A stretch of DNA of 35,449 nucleotides from Methylococcales bacterium (lineage in GTDB: Bacteria > Pseudomonadota > Gammaproteobacteria > Methylococcales > Methylomonadaceae): NCBI GenBank assembly GCA_026399015.1, contig JAPLRS010000025.1, positions 1-35,449 of the forward strand, read 5' to 3'. Shown piece after piece: positions 25,791-34,730 of this stretch (position 1 is the stretch's first letter; the number at the start of each line of letters is the position of its first letter). The notes under the pieces are model-generated. The model worked only from the letters and a program-made list of their open reading frames with translations, ran no database searches and had not been told where the DNA came from. The position numbers and the translations under genes were made by a program.

Positions 25791-27284
25791 ATGCAACACA
25801 GATCAGCCAGCCAAGAACTTCATCATGAGATATTTGGCTCCATACTAGATAGGTCAGACTTAAGCCCTTATCTTTTATTATCTGCAAATAATTATAGTAC
25901 AGCGCTAAAACAAGCCACAAAGATGATGAGTAATCGTGGTTTTGATGTGGTGGCCAATGGTGAGTTACAAGAAAGTGAGCAAAAGCGAGCCTTAGTCTAT
26001 GTGGAGCGTACGTATCGGTACTTTTTAAAATGGTTGTTCCCATTTGTAAAACGCCAATTAGAGGCATTGATAGGTTTAGCGTCTAGTAATTTAGAGCTCT
26101 ATCAACAGAGTTTGCTGGCCATTAAACAGGTCGAAACGCAGTTAAAGAATCCTGCTTTTAAACAGATGGTGGAGCAAGATCCACGGCATCTATTTTTGTT
26201 AGCGTCTTCAGGAAAATATCCTACGGTATTTCATGGCTATCAAGGCAAAAAGATGGTCGTGCCTTTAGAATGGCAACAAACGGCTTGTGCTTTGTTAAAG
26301 ATGGGGTATTTGATTAAATCTATTGAAGAAGAAAGCCAAGATATTAATGACTTTGCCCAATTAGGTTTCTTTTTAGAAGCAGAAAAACAAAGTCTAAATG
26401 ATTTATTTAATTATGATTGGGAAAATCCCAAACATATTCCTGCTAATGAGCCAGCTCAACATGCCTTTGTTAAAATTTCAGCGTTTTTTCATAAATTAAG
26501 AGAGTCAGTGAGTATTGATGCAGATGGGCAGGGATTTGTATTTGATAGTGGAGATGGTGTTCGAGTCGATATTGCAGAGATTAAAGCCCGCTTAAAAAGC
26601 CCAGAAAGTATGTTTACCAAGTTAGGCAAAGATTTGGAAGGGGAGGCTTATGATATTAGAGATATTTTAGCCATCACCTTTATCTTAAGAGACAAAGACG
26701 ATACCTTAAAGCTGTTCCATGCTTTGCAAAAGAAAGGCGTTATCCTACAAGAAAACACTCATTCGCAGTCCATTACTCAAACCCTGTTCGATAATCCAGA
26801 ACATATGATGGAAGCCGTACGCAGATTAATGATTAGTTTATCGCAAAGTGCGGGCCACGAGACTAGCGTGAAAGATAAAGATGTATTAGCTAATGCGCAA
26901 ACTTTTTATAATGCCTTAAGTATGAATGCAGAAAAGAATCAGCATTCATCTGCAGGCCACAGAAAGTTTCAATGCAAGATTAGTTTCTCTTTACCGATCC
27001 ATCGGCAGTCTAGAACACACAAAATTATGATCCCCGGCACTGATGTTTACGCACGTAGAAATGAGATTAATAAGAAAACCCAAGAACATACTTTGGGTGT
27101 CGAGCTACGCATCTCTGATGAAGAAAGCTGGCGCACTTCTGAGCAGAAGGGTGATTCTCATCACAGCGCTTATAAGTTTAGGCAGTTAATAGCGGTTATG
27201 AATCGGGTCTTTAAAAATGTTTATTACATGCCTAAAGATAGCATCGCTCAGTTAAAGAAAGATCAGAGTGTGTTGTTTTCTTAG
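25791..27284 (+). CDS. Conserved hypothetical protein with remote RelA/SpoT-synthetase-like motifs
   Basis: The 497-residue product is of unknown function, possibly in the TIGR04552/TIGR04562-type uncharacterised families (from memory). Residues 1-240 are mostly helical. From 267 it resembles a (p)ppGpp synthetase domain: RLKSPESMFTKL (267-278) parallels the R-x-K-S-x-x-S substrate helix. DIRDILAITFILRD (288-301) parallels the strand carrying the metal-binding Asp. VELRISDEESW plus S-H-H-S-A-Y-K (437-462) parallels the E-V-Q-I-R-T ... H-W-x-Y-K end of the fold. A segment of about 130 residues separates the last two, and the G-Y-x-S-x-H substrate motif is not evident, so catalysis is uncertain. 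There is no HD domain, TGS or ACT domain. AAGG lies about 9 bases before the ATG. A terminator follows. Confidence 0.65.
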   Translation: MQHRSASQELHHEIFGSILDRSDLSPYLLLSANNYSTALKQATKMMSNRGFDVVANGELQESEQKRALVYVERTYRYFLKWLFPFVKRQLEALIGLASSNLELYQQSLLAIKQVETQLKNPAFKQMVEQDPRHLFLLASSGKYPTVFHGYQGKKMVVPLEWQQTACALLKMGYLIKSIEEESQDINDFAQLGFFLEAEKQSLNDLFNYDWENPKHIPANEPAQHAFVKISAFFHKLRESVSIDADGQGFVFDSGDGVRVDIAEIKARLKSPESMFTKLGKDLEGEAYDIRDILAITFILRDKDDTLKLFHALQKKGVILQENTHSQSITQTLFDNPEHMMEAVRRLMISLSQSAGHETSVKDKDVLANAQTFYNALSMNAEKNQHSSAGHRKFQCKISFSLPIHRQSRTHKIMIPGTDVYARRNEINKKTQEHTLGVELRISDEESWRTSEQKGDSHHSAYKFRQLIAVMNRVFKNVYYMPKDSIAQLKKDQSVLFS

Positions 27285-27300
27285 ATTACTTGACCATTAC

Positions 27301-27332
27301 AAAACTAGTGGACGTGGGAAACTGGTTTTTTT
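27301..27332 (+). terminator. Terminator after the RelA-like gene
   Basis: AAAACTAGT (27301-27309) pairs with ACTGGTTTT (27321-27329), including one G-U pair, around an 11-base loop and continues into a T-run to 27332. It closes the long plus-strand block of genes. Confidence 0.6.
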
Positions 27333-27364
27333 ATGCGAGTTGATTTGTGTTTTTGGGTGATTGT

Positions 27365-27649
27365 TTAACTAGAGGCGTGTTCGTTAAGCCATTCTTTTAA
27401 AACCCCATCTATACGTGTTTGCCAACCTTTGCCTGTTGATTTAAATGCCTCTAATACATCAGGAGATAGGCGAATAGTAATACGTTCTTTAGTGACTTCG
27501 GCTTTGGGTCTTCCGCCTTTATAAGGCTTAAGTTCAGCAAATTCTGCCGCTGTCAGTTCGTATGTATCGGGGTCTGAGGCAATGCCGGCATTAATAGCGA
27601 CTTCTTCTTCAAGATTAGGGAAAATAGTATTTTCTTTAAGCTTTGGCAT
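27365..27649 (-). CDS. brnA: BrnA family antitoxin
   Basis: This is the antitoxin and DNA-binding autorepressor of the BrnT/BrnA module. The 94-residue protein has a flexible acidic N-terminal part (about 1-50) and a C-terminal ribbon-helix-helix domain: RITIRLSPDVLEAFKSTGKG followed by WQTRIDGVLKEWLNEH, the usual BrnA pattern. The start at 27649 is preferred over an in-frame ATG at 27727, which lies deep inside brnT. The chosen start has GAGAG upstream and gives a 14-base overlap with the brnT stop, typical of the pair. BrnA is expected to bind the palindrome upstream of brnT and to neutralise BrnT. Confidence 0.9.
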   Translation of the reverse strand: MPKLKENTIFPNLEEEVAINAGIASDPDTYELTAAEFAELKPYKGGRPKAEVTKERITIRLSPDVLEAFKSTGKGWQTRIDGVLKEWLNEHASS

Positions 27650-27902
27650 ATTGGTTAATCTCTCGATTATTGGCTTTTCGTAGGCTAATGATGCGTCGGC
27701 TTTCGTTGCGGTCAGTATAAATAACACAATGTAATCTGAGGCCTATATAGGCGTAACCTATTTGACGATCTTCGCCATAATCATAACGAGTATCTGCTAG
27801 GGTCCAAAGCGTATCCCACTCAAGTAGGTTGGCGTCATTAAGTGAAACGCCATGTTTATCAATATTGACAGTATCTTTTACGGCATCATAGATAATTTTC
27901 AT
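27636..27902 (-). CDS. brnT: BrnT family ribonuclease toxin
   Basis: The 88-residue toxin has the RelE-like fold. The N-terminus (YDAVKDTVNIDKHGVSLNDA) matches the W/Y-D-x-x-K-x-x-x-N-x-x-K-H-G-V-S signature. The C-terminus (RRIISLRKANNREINQYAKA) matches the R-I-I-S-x-R-x-A-x-x-x-E-x-x-x-Y signature with the expected catalytic Lys, His and Arg residues. BrnT toxins cleave RNA and inhibit translation. The order toxin-antitoxin is the BrnTA norm. There is no ribosome site before the ATG; the promoter analysis predicts transcription starting at or next to it. The gene lies 72 bases downstream of nasA on the same strand. Confidence 0.92.
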   Translation of the reverse strand: MKIIYDAVKDTVNIDKHGVSLNDANLLEWDTLWTLADTRYDYGEDRQIGYAYIGLRLHCVIYTDRNESRRIISLRKANNREINQYAKA

Positions 27903-27905
27903 ATA

Positions 27906-27936
27906 TTATTGTATGTACAATAACTTAGCGGGTCAA
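27906..27936 (-). promoter_or_regulatory. brnTA promoter and palindromic operator
   Basis: On the minus strand TTGACC (27936-27931) and TACAAT (27913-27908) are separated by exactly 17 bases, each a 5/6 match to consensus. The -10 box lies inside an 18-bp palindrome, TTATTGTA-TG-TACAATAA (27906-27923), a natural site for BrnA autorepression. Only 5 bases separate the -10 box from the brnT ATG. Confidence 0.7.
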
Positions 27937-27974
27937 CATATTCCTATCAAGGAATTAAACAGAAGCTATCTTCT

Positions 27975-30644
27975 TTACAATAGCGCTTTAATCTCTGGTA
28001 TGCACGAACCACAATTAGTACCGGCTTTTAAGCATTGCCCCACTTCTTGGTGTGTTTTAAGTTGTTTTTCTTCAATGCACGCGCGTATTGTTTTCTCGCC
28101 GACATTAAAACATGCACAGACCACTTTGCCTGACTGATGACTGCCTTTAGGAGGGAGTCCGCTCAGAAGCGCCATACGTGCTTCGGGCTCAAGTGTTACT
28201 TTTGCGAATAAACTACTTAACCAATTGCGTTCGGGTAGCTTATGATCAGCCGCTATGAAGATAACAGCATTTAATCGCCCTTTAATAAATTGTGCCGCAC
28301 GATAACTGCCTAAACTGGCATCTTGATAGGTTTGCCATTCTGAGTTTTCTGCAATATTAGCGCTTAAAGTATCTTTAAGCGTATTTAGCCAAGGGTCCGG
28401 TAATTGTTGCCCGGCTAGTTCATAACGATAAAAATAGTCACCTTTGCTACTCACCTGATAACTTATATCACTGAGTTCTAATGGCGCTCTGGATAGAATA
28501 AAGCCGTGCCAAACAGCTTGATACGATTTGATGCGGATGGGTGTATGTTTACTTTCAGGTTGCTTAGAGATGGGATCAACTTCTGGATTAACTAAGGCGC
28601 CCATACGACCATCATTGGCATTTTGCGCCGTCCAATGCATCGGTATGAAGACATTACCAAGTGTTTGATCATCCGTTATCTTAACTCTAGCTAACATTTT
28701 GCCCCATGCACTTTCTAGTTCTGCTAAGGCATCTGCTGTTAAGTTATAGTTTTTTACATCAACCGGATGAATTTCAACACAGGGTTCTGGGCTATGTTGA
28801 TTAAGATTTGCAGAGAGTGCGGTGCGGGTCATGGTGTGCCACTGATCCCTTAAACGCCCGGTATTTAAAATTAAAGGGTAATCTTTATGCGGCAAGTTAA
28901 CGGGAGGTCTTGGCGTAATAGCAATAAATTGCGCTTTGCCAGTGGGCGTAAAATAATGGCCATCAGTAAACATGCGCTCCGTGCCCTTGGGGTTATTGGC
29001 ATTTACTGGCCATTGTATGGGCTGTAGGTTTTCATAACTGTTTTGATCAAGTGTGGCTAGGCCAGAAATATCAAAGTCCCTGTAGCCGTGCGTTATATCG
29101 TTCTCAAAGCCTGATAGTGCCGCATGTTCGGTAAAAATCTCATAGGGGTGATTGTAGTTAAACGCCTGATTAAAGCCCATGTGCTGTGCAACTTGAGAGA
29201 TTATCCACCAATCGGCTTTAGCGTTACCTGCCGGTTTAAATAACGCACGTTGTCGAGAGATTCGGCGTTCAGAATTAGTGACGGTACCGTCTTTTTCACT
29301 CCAACCTAAAGCAGGTAATAACACATGTGCAAAAGCGCTGGTATCCGTTTGTGCAATACAATCGGATACTACGACAAAATCACATTGTTTTAATGCGCGT
29401 TTAACTAGATCTGCATTCGGCATACTCACTACAGGATTAGTACCCATAATCCAGATGGCTTTAATTTCACCCGCCGATACGGCATTAAACAGTGCAACCG
29501 CGGGTAGACCTGGTTTGGTGGCGATATTGTCTGATCCCCAAAAGCGGGCGACTCGATTTACATCTTCAGCTTTAGAAAAATCCATATGCGCCGCTAATTG
29601 ATGCGCTAAGCCACCCACTTCTCGACCGCCCATTGCATTGGGCTGACCGGTGAGGGAAAAAGGTCCCATGCCGGGTTGGCCAATTCTGCCTGTGGCTAAA
29701 TGACAATTAATAATCGCGTTGACTTTATCGGTCCCCGATGAAGATTGGTTAATGCCTTGACTATACAGACTCATGACTTTTTTATGGTTTTTGAACAAGT
29801 CATAAAAATATTGCACATCTGTTTCATTCAATTGGCATTGTCCCGCAACTTCGGCAATACTTGGTGCGCTTAGTTCAGCGGTTTGGATGGCTGGTGTAAA
29901 ACCTTCGGTATGGGTGTTGATGTAGTCTTGATTAAGTACTTGCTCTGTATTTAAAAAGCTTAATAGGCCATTAAATAAAACAGCATCACTGCCACTCGCC
30001 ACAGGTAAATGTACGTCTGCTAGGTCACACGTTGCGGTATGACGTGGATCAATCACCACTACTTTTAAATCAGGTCTAGCTTGTTTGGCAGCGCGAATGC
30101 GTTGGAATATAACGGGGTGGCACCATGCGGTATTGGAGCCAATTAAAATGATTAAATCGGCCAGGTCTAAATCTTCATAACAACCGGGTACGGTATCTGA
30201 ACCAAACGCGCGTTTATGACCCGCCACAGATGATGACATACATAAGCGGCTATTGGTATCCATGTTGGCACTACCAATAAAGCCTTTCATCAGTTTATTG
30301 GCGACGTAGTAGTCTTCAGTTAATAATTGTCCTGAGCCATAGATTGCTACAGAATCTGGGCCGAATTTATTAATAGTTTCTAAAAAGGTGTTAGCGACTA
30401 ATGATAAGGCTGCATCCCAGTCGACAACTTGGCCGTTGATGCGGGGATCTAACAAACGACCTTCTAAATTAATCGTATCGCCTAATGCAGAACCTTTTGA
30501 ACAAAGTCGACCTGAATTAGCTGGGTGCGTTTGATCGCCTTTAATATCAACGCTATGTTGATTTTGATTAACAACCGCACTGATACCACAACCTACACCA
30601 CAGTAAGGGCAGGTGGTTTGAATGGCAGGTAGGGCCTTAGACAT
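27975..30644 (-). CDS. nasA: Assimilatory nitrate reductase catalytic subunit
   Basis: This cytoplasmic molybdenum-bis-MGD enzyme reduces nitrate to nitrite. The N-terminal [4Fe-4S] motif is CPYCGVGCGI with the fourth Cys in RLCSKGS. The molybdopterin oxidoreductase core follows (SNTAWCHPVIFQRIRAAK, then MGTNPVVSMP and TGRLRDQWHTMTRT). The C-terminus carries an extra BFD-like [2Fe-2S] domain (C-A-C-F-N-V-G ... NCGSCIPEI), common in NasA. The start at 30644 gives 889 residues beginning just before the cluster motif. An in-frame ATG at 30752 would add 36 residues overlapping the previous gene and is unlikely. It overlaps that gene by 8 bases (ATGTCTAA), indicating coupling. It is the last gene of the nirBD-reductase-nasA operon. 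No nitrate transporter is in the window. Confidence 0.95.
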   Translation of the reverse strand: MSKALPAIQTTCPYCGVGCGISAVVNQNQHSVDIKGDQTHPANSGRLCSKGSALGDTINLEGRLLDPRINGQVVDWDAALSLVANTFLETINKFGPDSVAIYGSGQLLTEDYYVANKLMKGFIGSANMDTNSRLCMSSSVAGHKRAFGSDTVPGCYEDLDLADLIILIGSNTAWCHPVIFQRIRAAKQARPDLKVVVIDPRHTATCDLADVHLPVASGSDAVLFNGLLSFLNTEQVLNQDYINTHTEGFTPAIQTAELSAPSIAEVAGQCQLNETDVQYFYDLFKNHKKVMSLYSQGINQSSSGTDKVNAIINCHLATGRIGQPGMGPFSLTGQPNAMGGREVGGLAHQLAAHMDFSKAEDVNRVARFWGSDNIATKPGLPAVALFNAVSAGEIKAIWIMGTNPVVSMPNADLVKRALKQCDFVVVSDCIAQTDTSAFAHVLLPALGWSEKDGTVTNSERRISRQRALFKPAGNAKADWWIISQVAQHMGFNQAFNYNHPYEIFTEHAALSGFENDITHGYRDFDISGLATLDQNSYENLQPIQWPVNANNPKGTERMFTDGHYFTPTGKAQFIAITPRPPVNLPHKDYPLILNTGRLRDQWHTMTRTALSANLNQHSPEPCVEIHPVDVKNYNLTADALAELESAWGKMLARVKITDDQTLGNVFIPMHWTAQNANDGRMGALVNPEVDPISKQPESKHTPIRIKSYQAVWHGFILSRAPLELSDISYQVSSKGDYFYRYELAGQQLPDPWLNTLKDTLSANIAENSEWQTYQDASLGSYRAAQFIKGRLNAVIFIAADHKLPERNWLSSLFAKVTLEPEARMALLSGLPPKGSHQSGKVVCACFNVGEKTIRACIEEKQLKTHQEVGQCLKAGTNCGSCIPEIKALL

Positions 30645-31848
30645 ACGCTTTTCCAAAAATGAGCTGATCTCGAATCGGGGTAATAGATTGTTCTTTTTCA
30701 AGTAATTCTTGGTACCAATAACTATCTTGGGTGTCGCCATATAATACCGCACCGATCAGTATATTCGCTCTGATTACCAGTTTTTTATAGATGCCTAAGG
30801 CAGTATCAGTAAATTGAAGGGTTTCAGAAGTTTCATCACCGATAAAATCGCCGATGGAAAAAACTTGAACCCCTGTCACTTTAAGTTTAGTGGCCGTGGG
30901 TAATGTTAGATATTGTGCTACGCCATGTCCGGTTAAGTGATTAGCACACACTTTTGCTTGCTCAAATAAAGGTGCAACTAAACCGAAGGTTTGACCTCGG
31001 TGTTGAATGCATTCACCCACGGCATAGACTCTGGGGTCATAAGTTTGCAGGGTATCGTTGACTATAATACCTTGTTCACAATACAGTCCTGCGGCCTTTG
31101 CTAAGGCTTTATTGGGCTTAACGCCGATAGCCATTACCAATAAATCACAATCAAGTTCACTGCCATCTGTGAGTTGAATCGTTTTGATATGTTCATTTTC
31201 ATCACCTAGTAATTGCTCAACTTGGCTGGCCATTTTAAAGCTTAAGCCTTTTGACTCCAGTTCTTTTTGTAATAAAGTACCCGCGACTGTGTCCATTTGG
31301 CGATTTAATAATACGGCATTGTTATGGATAACAGTCACCCGCATGCCTCTTAACGCTAAACCGTTAGCTGCTTCCAAGCCTAATAACCCACCTCCTAATA
31401 CAACGGCATTTTTGTGATGTTGGCTGTAGTCGAGCATTTTATTAACATCCGCAATATCTCTAAAACTAATAATGCCTGCTAAATGATTGCCAGGTACATT
31501 AGCTATAACTGGCTTAGAACCCGTGCTAATTAATAAGCGATCATAGTCTGCAACCGTGCCATCTTGGGTATAGACCTTTCTGTTCTGGCGATCAATGCGC
31601 GAGACCGTTTTTGATGCACCGCTATAAAGGGTGATGTTATGTTGGTCATACCATGCTTGATCATTAATGAGTATATCATCCAGCGCCTTTTCACCACTTA
31701 ACACAGATGACAGCATAATCCGGTTGTAATTACCATGTGGCTCCGAACCAAATACCGTTATTTCGTATTGATGAGGAGCTGATTTAAGTAATTCTTCGAG
31801 GGTACGGATGCCCGCCATACCATTACCAATGACCACCAACTTAGGCAT
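30637..31848 (-). CDS. FAD-dependent NAD(P)H reductase subunit of nitrate reductase
   Basis: This 403-residue flavoprotein resembles the N-terminal half of NirB. It has the FAD loop VVIGNGMAGIRT at the N-terminus, the S-T-G-S-K-P segment, the NAD-binding loop VVLGGGLLGLEAANGL (about 150-165), and V-Y-A-V-G-E-C. It is expected to pass electrons from NAD(P)H to NasA; the role corresponds to Klebsiella NasC or Bacillus NasB, so I give no symbol. It overlaps nirD by 8 bases and nasA by 8 bases, so all are translated from one message. It has no BFD cysteines, siroheme or rubredoxin domain; the BFD-like domain on NasA could complete the chain. Confidence 0.88.
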   Translation of the reverse strand: MPKLVVIGNGMAGIRTLEELLKSAPHQYEITVFGSEPHGNYNRIMLSSVLSGEKALDDILINDQAWYDQHNITLYSGASKTVSRIDRQNRKVYTQDGTVADYDRLLISTGSKPVIANVPGNHLAGIISFRDIADVNKMLDYSQHHKNAVVLGGGLLGLEAANGLALRGMRVTVIHNNAVLLNRQMDTVAGTLLQKELESKGLSFKMASQVEQLLGDENEHIKTIQLTDGSELDCDLLVMAIGVKPNKALAKAAGLYCEQGIIVNDTLQTYDPRVYAVGECIQHRGQTFGLVAPLFEQAKVCANHLTGHGVAQYLTLPTATKLKVTGVQVFSIGDFIGDETSETLQFTDTALGIYKKLVIRANILIGAVLYGDTQDSYWYQELLEKEQSITPIRDQLIFGKAYV

Positions 31849-32176
31849 GAGTAATGTTTATTTCAATGTGTTGACCGTTAATTCGTACGGGGTAAGATGG
31901 AATCTTAACCGTACTATCTTCAATACATTCCCCGGTGGTTAGCTTAAAATGTTGCTTATAAATAGGAGATGCCACGACGGGTTCACCGCTAATGTCTCCA
32001 ATAATGCCGCGTGATAAAACATGGGCTTTAGCAAACGGATCATAGTTGTGTAATGCAAATACAGCTTGCAGTTTGGATACATAAAACAAAGCGATTTGTT
32101 CTGCATCTACCAAGGCACATATTCCGGAGTCTGCAGGTATATCATCAAGATTACAAAGAGTTTGCCACTGAATCAT
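31841..32176 (-). CDS. nirD: Nitrite reductase small subunit
   Basis: This 111-residue Rieske-fold protein is the small subunit of NADH-dependent assimilatory nitrite reductase. Its pattern follows NirD: WQTLCNLDDIPADSG, FALHNYDPFAKA, V-L-S-R-G-I-I-G-D, and S-P-I-Y-K-Q-H-F. The Cys-His pairs of true Rieske proteins are absent, as in Escherichia coli NirD, so no cluster is expected. It overlaps the nirB stop by 4 bases (ATGA) and the following reductase by 8 bases. Confidence 0.95.
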   Translation of the reverse strand: MIQWQTLCNLDDIPADSGICALVDAEQIALFYVSKLQAVFALHNYDPFAKAHVLSRGIIGDISGEPVVASPIYKQHFKLTTGECIEDSTVKIPSYPVRINGQHIEINITHA

Positions 32177-34713
32177 TGCGCCACCTCTAGAATTTTAAAG
32201 TGTTTATGTGGGCTAGGCTCAGCAGGTCGGATTTGCCCACGTTCTTCAATAAACTCAATAGATGGATCCGATTGGGCACTGTTAACAAAAGGTCTGAAAC
32301 GCTTTAATTTGGTTTCATCTGCAAGGGTTGATTTCCATTCGCACTGATAGGTAGCAACAACATGCTGCATCTGAGCTTCTAATTGGTTACATAAGCCTAA
32401 ACTATCATCAATGATGACCGCTTTTAGATGATCAAGTCCGCCCGCCATGTTTTCCATCCACACGGAGGTGCGTTGTAAACGATCCGCTGTTTGAATATAA
32501 AAGCTTAAAAAGCGGTCGATATATTTGATTAAGGTGTCTTTATCTAAGCTAGTGGCAAATAAATCGGCGTGTCTGGGTTTCATGCCTCCATTACCACACA
32601 GATATAAACTCCAACCGGTTTCAGTCGCGATAACTCCCACGTCTTTACCTTGCGCTTCCGCACATTCACGAGTGCAACCTGATACGGCGAATTTGATTTT
32701 ATGCGGGGAGCGGAGACCTTTGTAACGATTCTCCAATTCAATCGCGAGTCCAACACTGTCATCTACACCATAACGACACCAATTACTGCCCACACAGGAT
32801 TTAACGGTGCGTAAAGATTTGCCATAGGCATGACCGGATTCAAAGCCAGCTTCAACCAGTTCTTGCCAAATCAGAGGTAATTGTTCAACTCGCGCTCCGA
32901 ATAAATCCACCCGTTGTCCGCCGGTGATTTTGGTATACAGTTGATATTTTTTACCAATTTGTCCTAATACAATGAGTTTATCAGGAGTGATCTCACCACC
33001 TGCAATACGTGGCACTACCGAGTAAGTGCCATCTTTTTGGATATTGGCTAAAAATGCATCATTGGTATCTTGTAAGGGCGCGTGTTCTGTTTTTAAAATA
33101 AAGTCGTTCCAGTTAGAAGCAAGGATCGACGCGACCGTTGGTTTGCAAATTTCACACCCTAAGCCTTTGCCATGTTTGTCGAGTAAATCATTAAAGGTTT
33201 TGATCTTTTCAACTTTAATGAGCGTAAACAATTCTTGGCGCGTATAAGCAAAATGTTCACACAGATCGGTATTGACTTCTACACCCTGTTTAGTCAATTC
33301 TGAATTCAATACCGATTTAACTAAAGCCGCACACCCACCACAGCCTGATCCCGCTTTAGTCGCCGCTTTTAATGCGCCTACCGTATGGCAACCAGCTGCA
33401 ACGGCCTGACATATATCCCCTTTACTCACGTCATAACATGAACAGATTTGCGCAGAGTTGGGTAACGCATCTGGCCCAAGGCCAACAGGTTCTGCATTAA
33501 GACTAGGTAAGATTAAACTATCGGGTTGTGCTGGGAGTTGAATGCCGTTTAAGCAGTATTGTAATAAGGTGCTATAGCTGCTGGCATCACCGACTAATAC
33601 TGCGCCGAGTAAGTGTTTTTTATCGGGACTGACGACTAGGCGTTTGTAGATTTCTAATTCACCATTTTGGTAAGTATAGATAAGAGCGCCCGGTGTTTTT
33701 GCATGGGCATCACCGATACTGGCGACATCAACGCCCATTAATTTTAATTTAGTACTCATATCGGCACCAGTAAAACTGGCACTCTGGTTGGCTAAATCTG
33801 CAACAACTGTTCTAGCCATAGCATAGCCTGGGGCTACCAAACCAAAAATCATGTTATTCCATAAAGCACATTCGCCAATGGCATAAATGTCAGGGTCAGA
33901 AGTTTTACATTGATTGTCGATAACAATGCCACCCCGCGCACCCACTTCAAGCTCACAAGCTCTAGCAATATCATCTCGGGGTCTGATGCCAGCTGAAAAT
34001 AAGATAATATCTGTTTCGAGTTCTTCGCCATCCGCAAAGCACATTTTGTTTAGACATGCTTCCCCATCAGTAATCAATTGCGTATTTCTGTTGGTATGAA
34101 CGGTAACCCCTAGTTGTTCTATTTTGTTTCTTAATAATGCACCACCCGCTTCATCTAATTGCACCGCCATTAAGCGCGGGGCAAATTCGACTACATGAGT
34201 TTTAAGTCCCAAGTCTTTTAAGGCTTTAGCAGCTTCTAAACCTAATAAGCCTCCACCGACGACTACGCCCACTTTACTTTTTGCTGCAGCTGCTGCAATC
34301 GCTTCAAGGTCTTCAATGGTTCTATACACTAAACATTGCGGTCTATCGTGTCCGGGTACAGGGGGCACAAAAGGGTATGATCCCGTGGCTAAAACCAGTT
34401 TGTCATAAGCGATTGTATGGCCTTGGGCAGAGGTGATGGTTTTAGTCGTGCGATCAATTTTGGCGGCTTTGTCGCCTAAAAGCAGACGAATGTTATTATT
34501 CTCAAAAAAGTTAGTTTCAACTAAAGATAAGTCATCGGCGGTCTTTCCAGAAAAAAAGGCCGAAAGATGGACGCGATCATAAGCTACTCTAGGTTCTTCG
34601 CAAAAAGTAGTGATGGTGTAGTCATCTTTTATGGAGCTGGCAACCAATTGCGCTAAGAAATGTTGCCCAACCATGCCATTACCAATAACAACCAGATTTT
34701 TTTTAGTGTTCAT
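32173..34713 (-). CDS. nirB: NADH-dependent assimilatory nitrite reductase large subunit
   Basis: The enzyme reduces nitrite to ammonium in six electrons. Domains in order are: FAD/NAD oxidoreductase (LVVIGNGMVGQHF at the N-terminus, VVVGGGLLGLEAAKAL about 150-165); two BFD-like [2Fe-2S] cysteine sets (C-S-C-Y-D-V ... GSGCGGC, then GLGCEICKP); and a siroheme/[4Fe-4S] domain with SCVGSNWCRYG and VSGCTRECAEAQGKD. The start at 34713 is chosen for its ribosome site (GAGGTT 7 bases upstream) and gives 846 residues; an in-frame ATG at 34725 is possible. Siroheme would come from CysG (2853-4247). It is the first gene of the operon. The 90 bases upstream hold palindromic sequence rather than an obvious promoter. 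Confidence 0.96.
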   Translation of the reverse strand: MNTKKNLVVIGNGMVGQHFLAQLVASSIKDDYTITTFCEEPRVAYDRVHLSAFFSGKTADDLSLVETNFFENNNIRLLLGDKAAKIDRTTKTITSAQGHTIAYDKLVLATGSYPFVPPVPGHDRPQCLVYRTIEDLEAIAAAAAKSKVGVVVGGGLLGLEAAKALKDLGLKTHVVEFAPRLMAVQLDEAGGALLRNKIEQLGVTVHTNRNTQLITDGEACLNKMCFADGEELETDIILFSAGIRPRDDIARACELEVGARGGIVIDNQCKTSDPDIYAIGECALWNNMIFGLVAPGYAMARTVVADLANQSASFTGADMSTKLKLMGVDVASIGDAHAKTPGALIYTYQNGELEIYKRLVVSPDKKHLLGAVLVGDASSYSTLLQYCLNGIQLPAQPDSLILPSLNAEPVGLGPDALPNSAQICSCYDVSKGDICQAVAAGCHTVGALKAATKAGSGCGGCAALVKSVLNSELTKQGVEVNTDLCEHFAYTRQELFTLIKVEKIKTFNDLLDKHGKGLGCEICKPTVASILASNWNDFILKTEHAPLQDTNDAFLANIQKDGTYSVVPRIAGGEITPDKLIVLGQIGKKYQLYTKITGGQRVDLFGARVEQLPLIWQELVEAGFESGHAYGKSLRTVKSCVGSNWCRYGVDDSVGLAIELENRYKGLRSPHKIKFAVSGCTRECAEAQGKDVGVIATETGWSLYLCGNGGMKPRHADLFATSLDKDTLIKYIDRFLSFYIQTADRLQRTSVWMENMAGGLDHLKAVIIDDSLGLCNQLEAQMQHVVATYQCEWKSTLADETKLKRFRPFVNSAQSDPSIEFIEERGQIRPAEPSPHKHFKILEVAQ

Positions 34714-34730
34714 GTGCAACCTCAATGCAG

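Noticed and set aside
25714-26067. Minus-strand open frame of 117 codons across the O-methyltransferase/RelA-like junction
   Set aside because: It overlaps two plus-strand genes in frame-shadow fashion and has no recognisable features.
29278-29601. Plus-strand open frame opposite nasA
   Set aside because: Antisense shadow of a conserved molybdenum enzyme; no ribosome site or domain.
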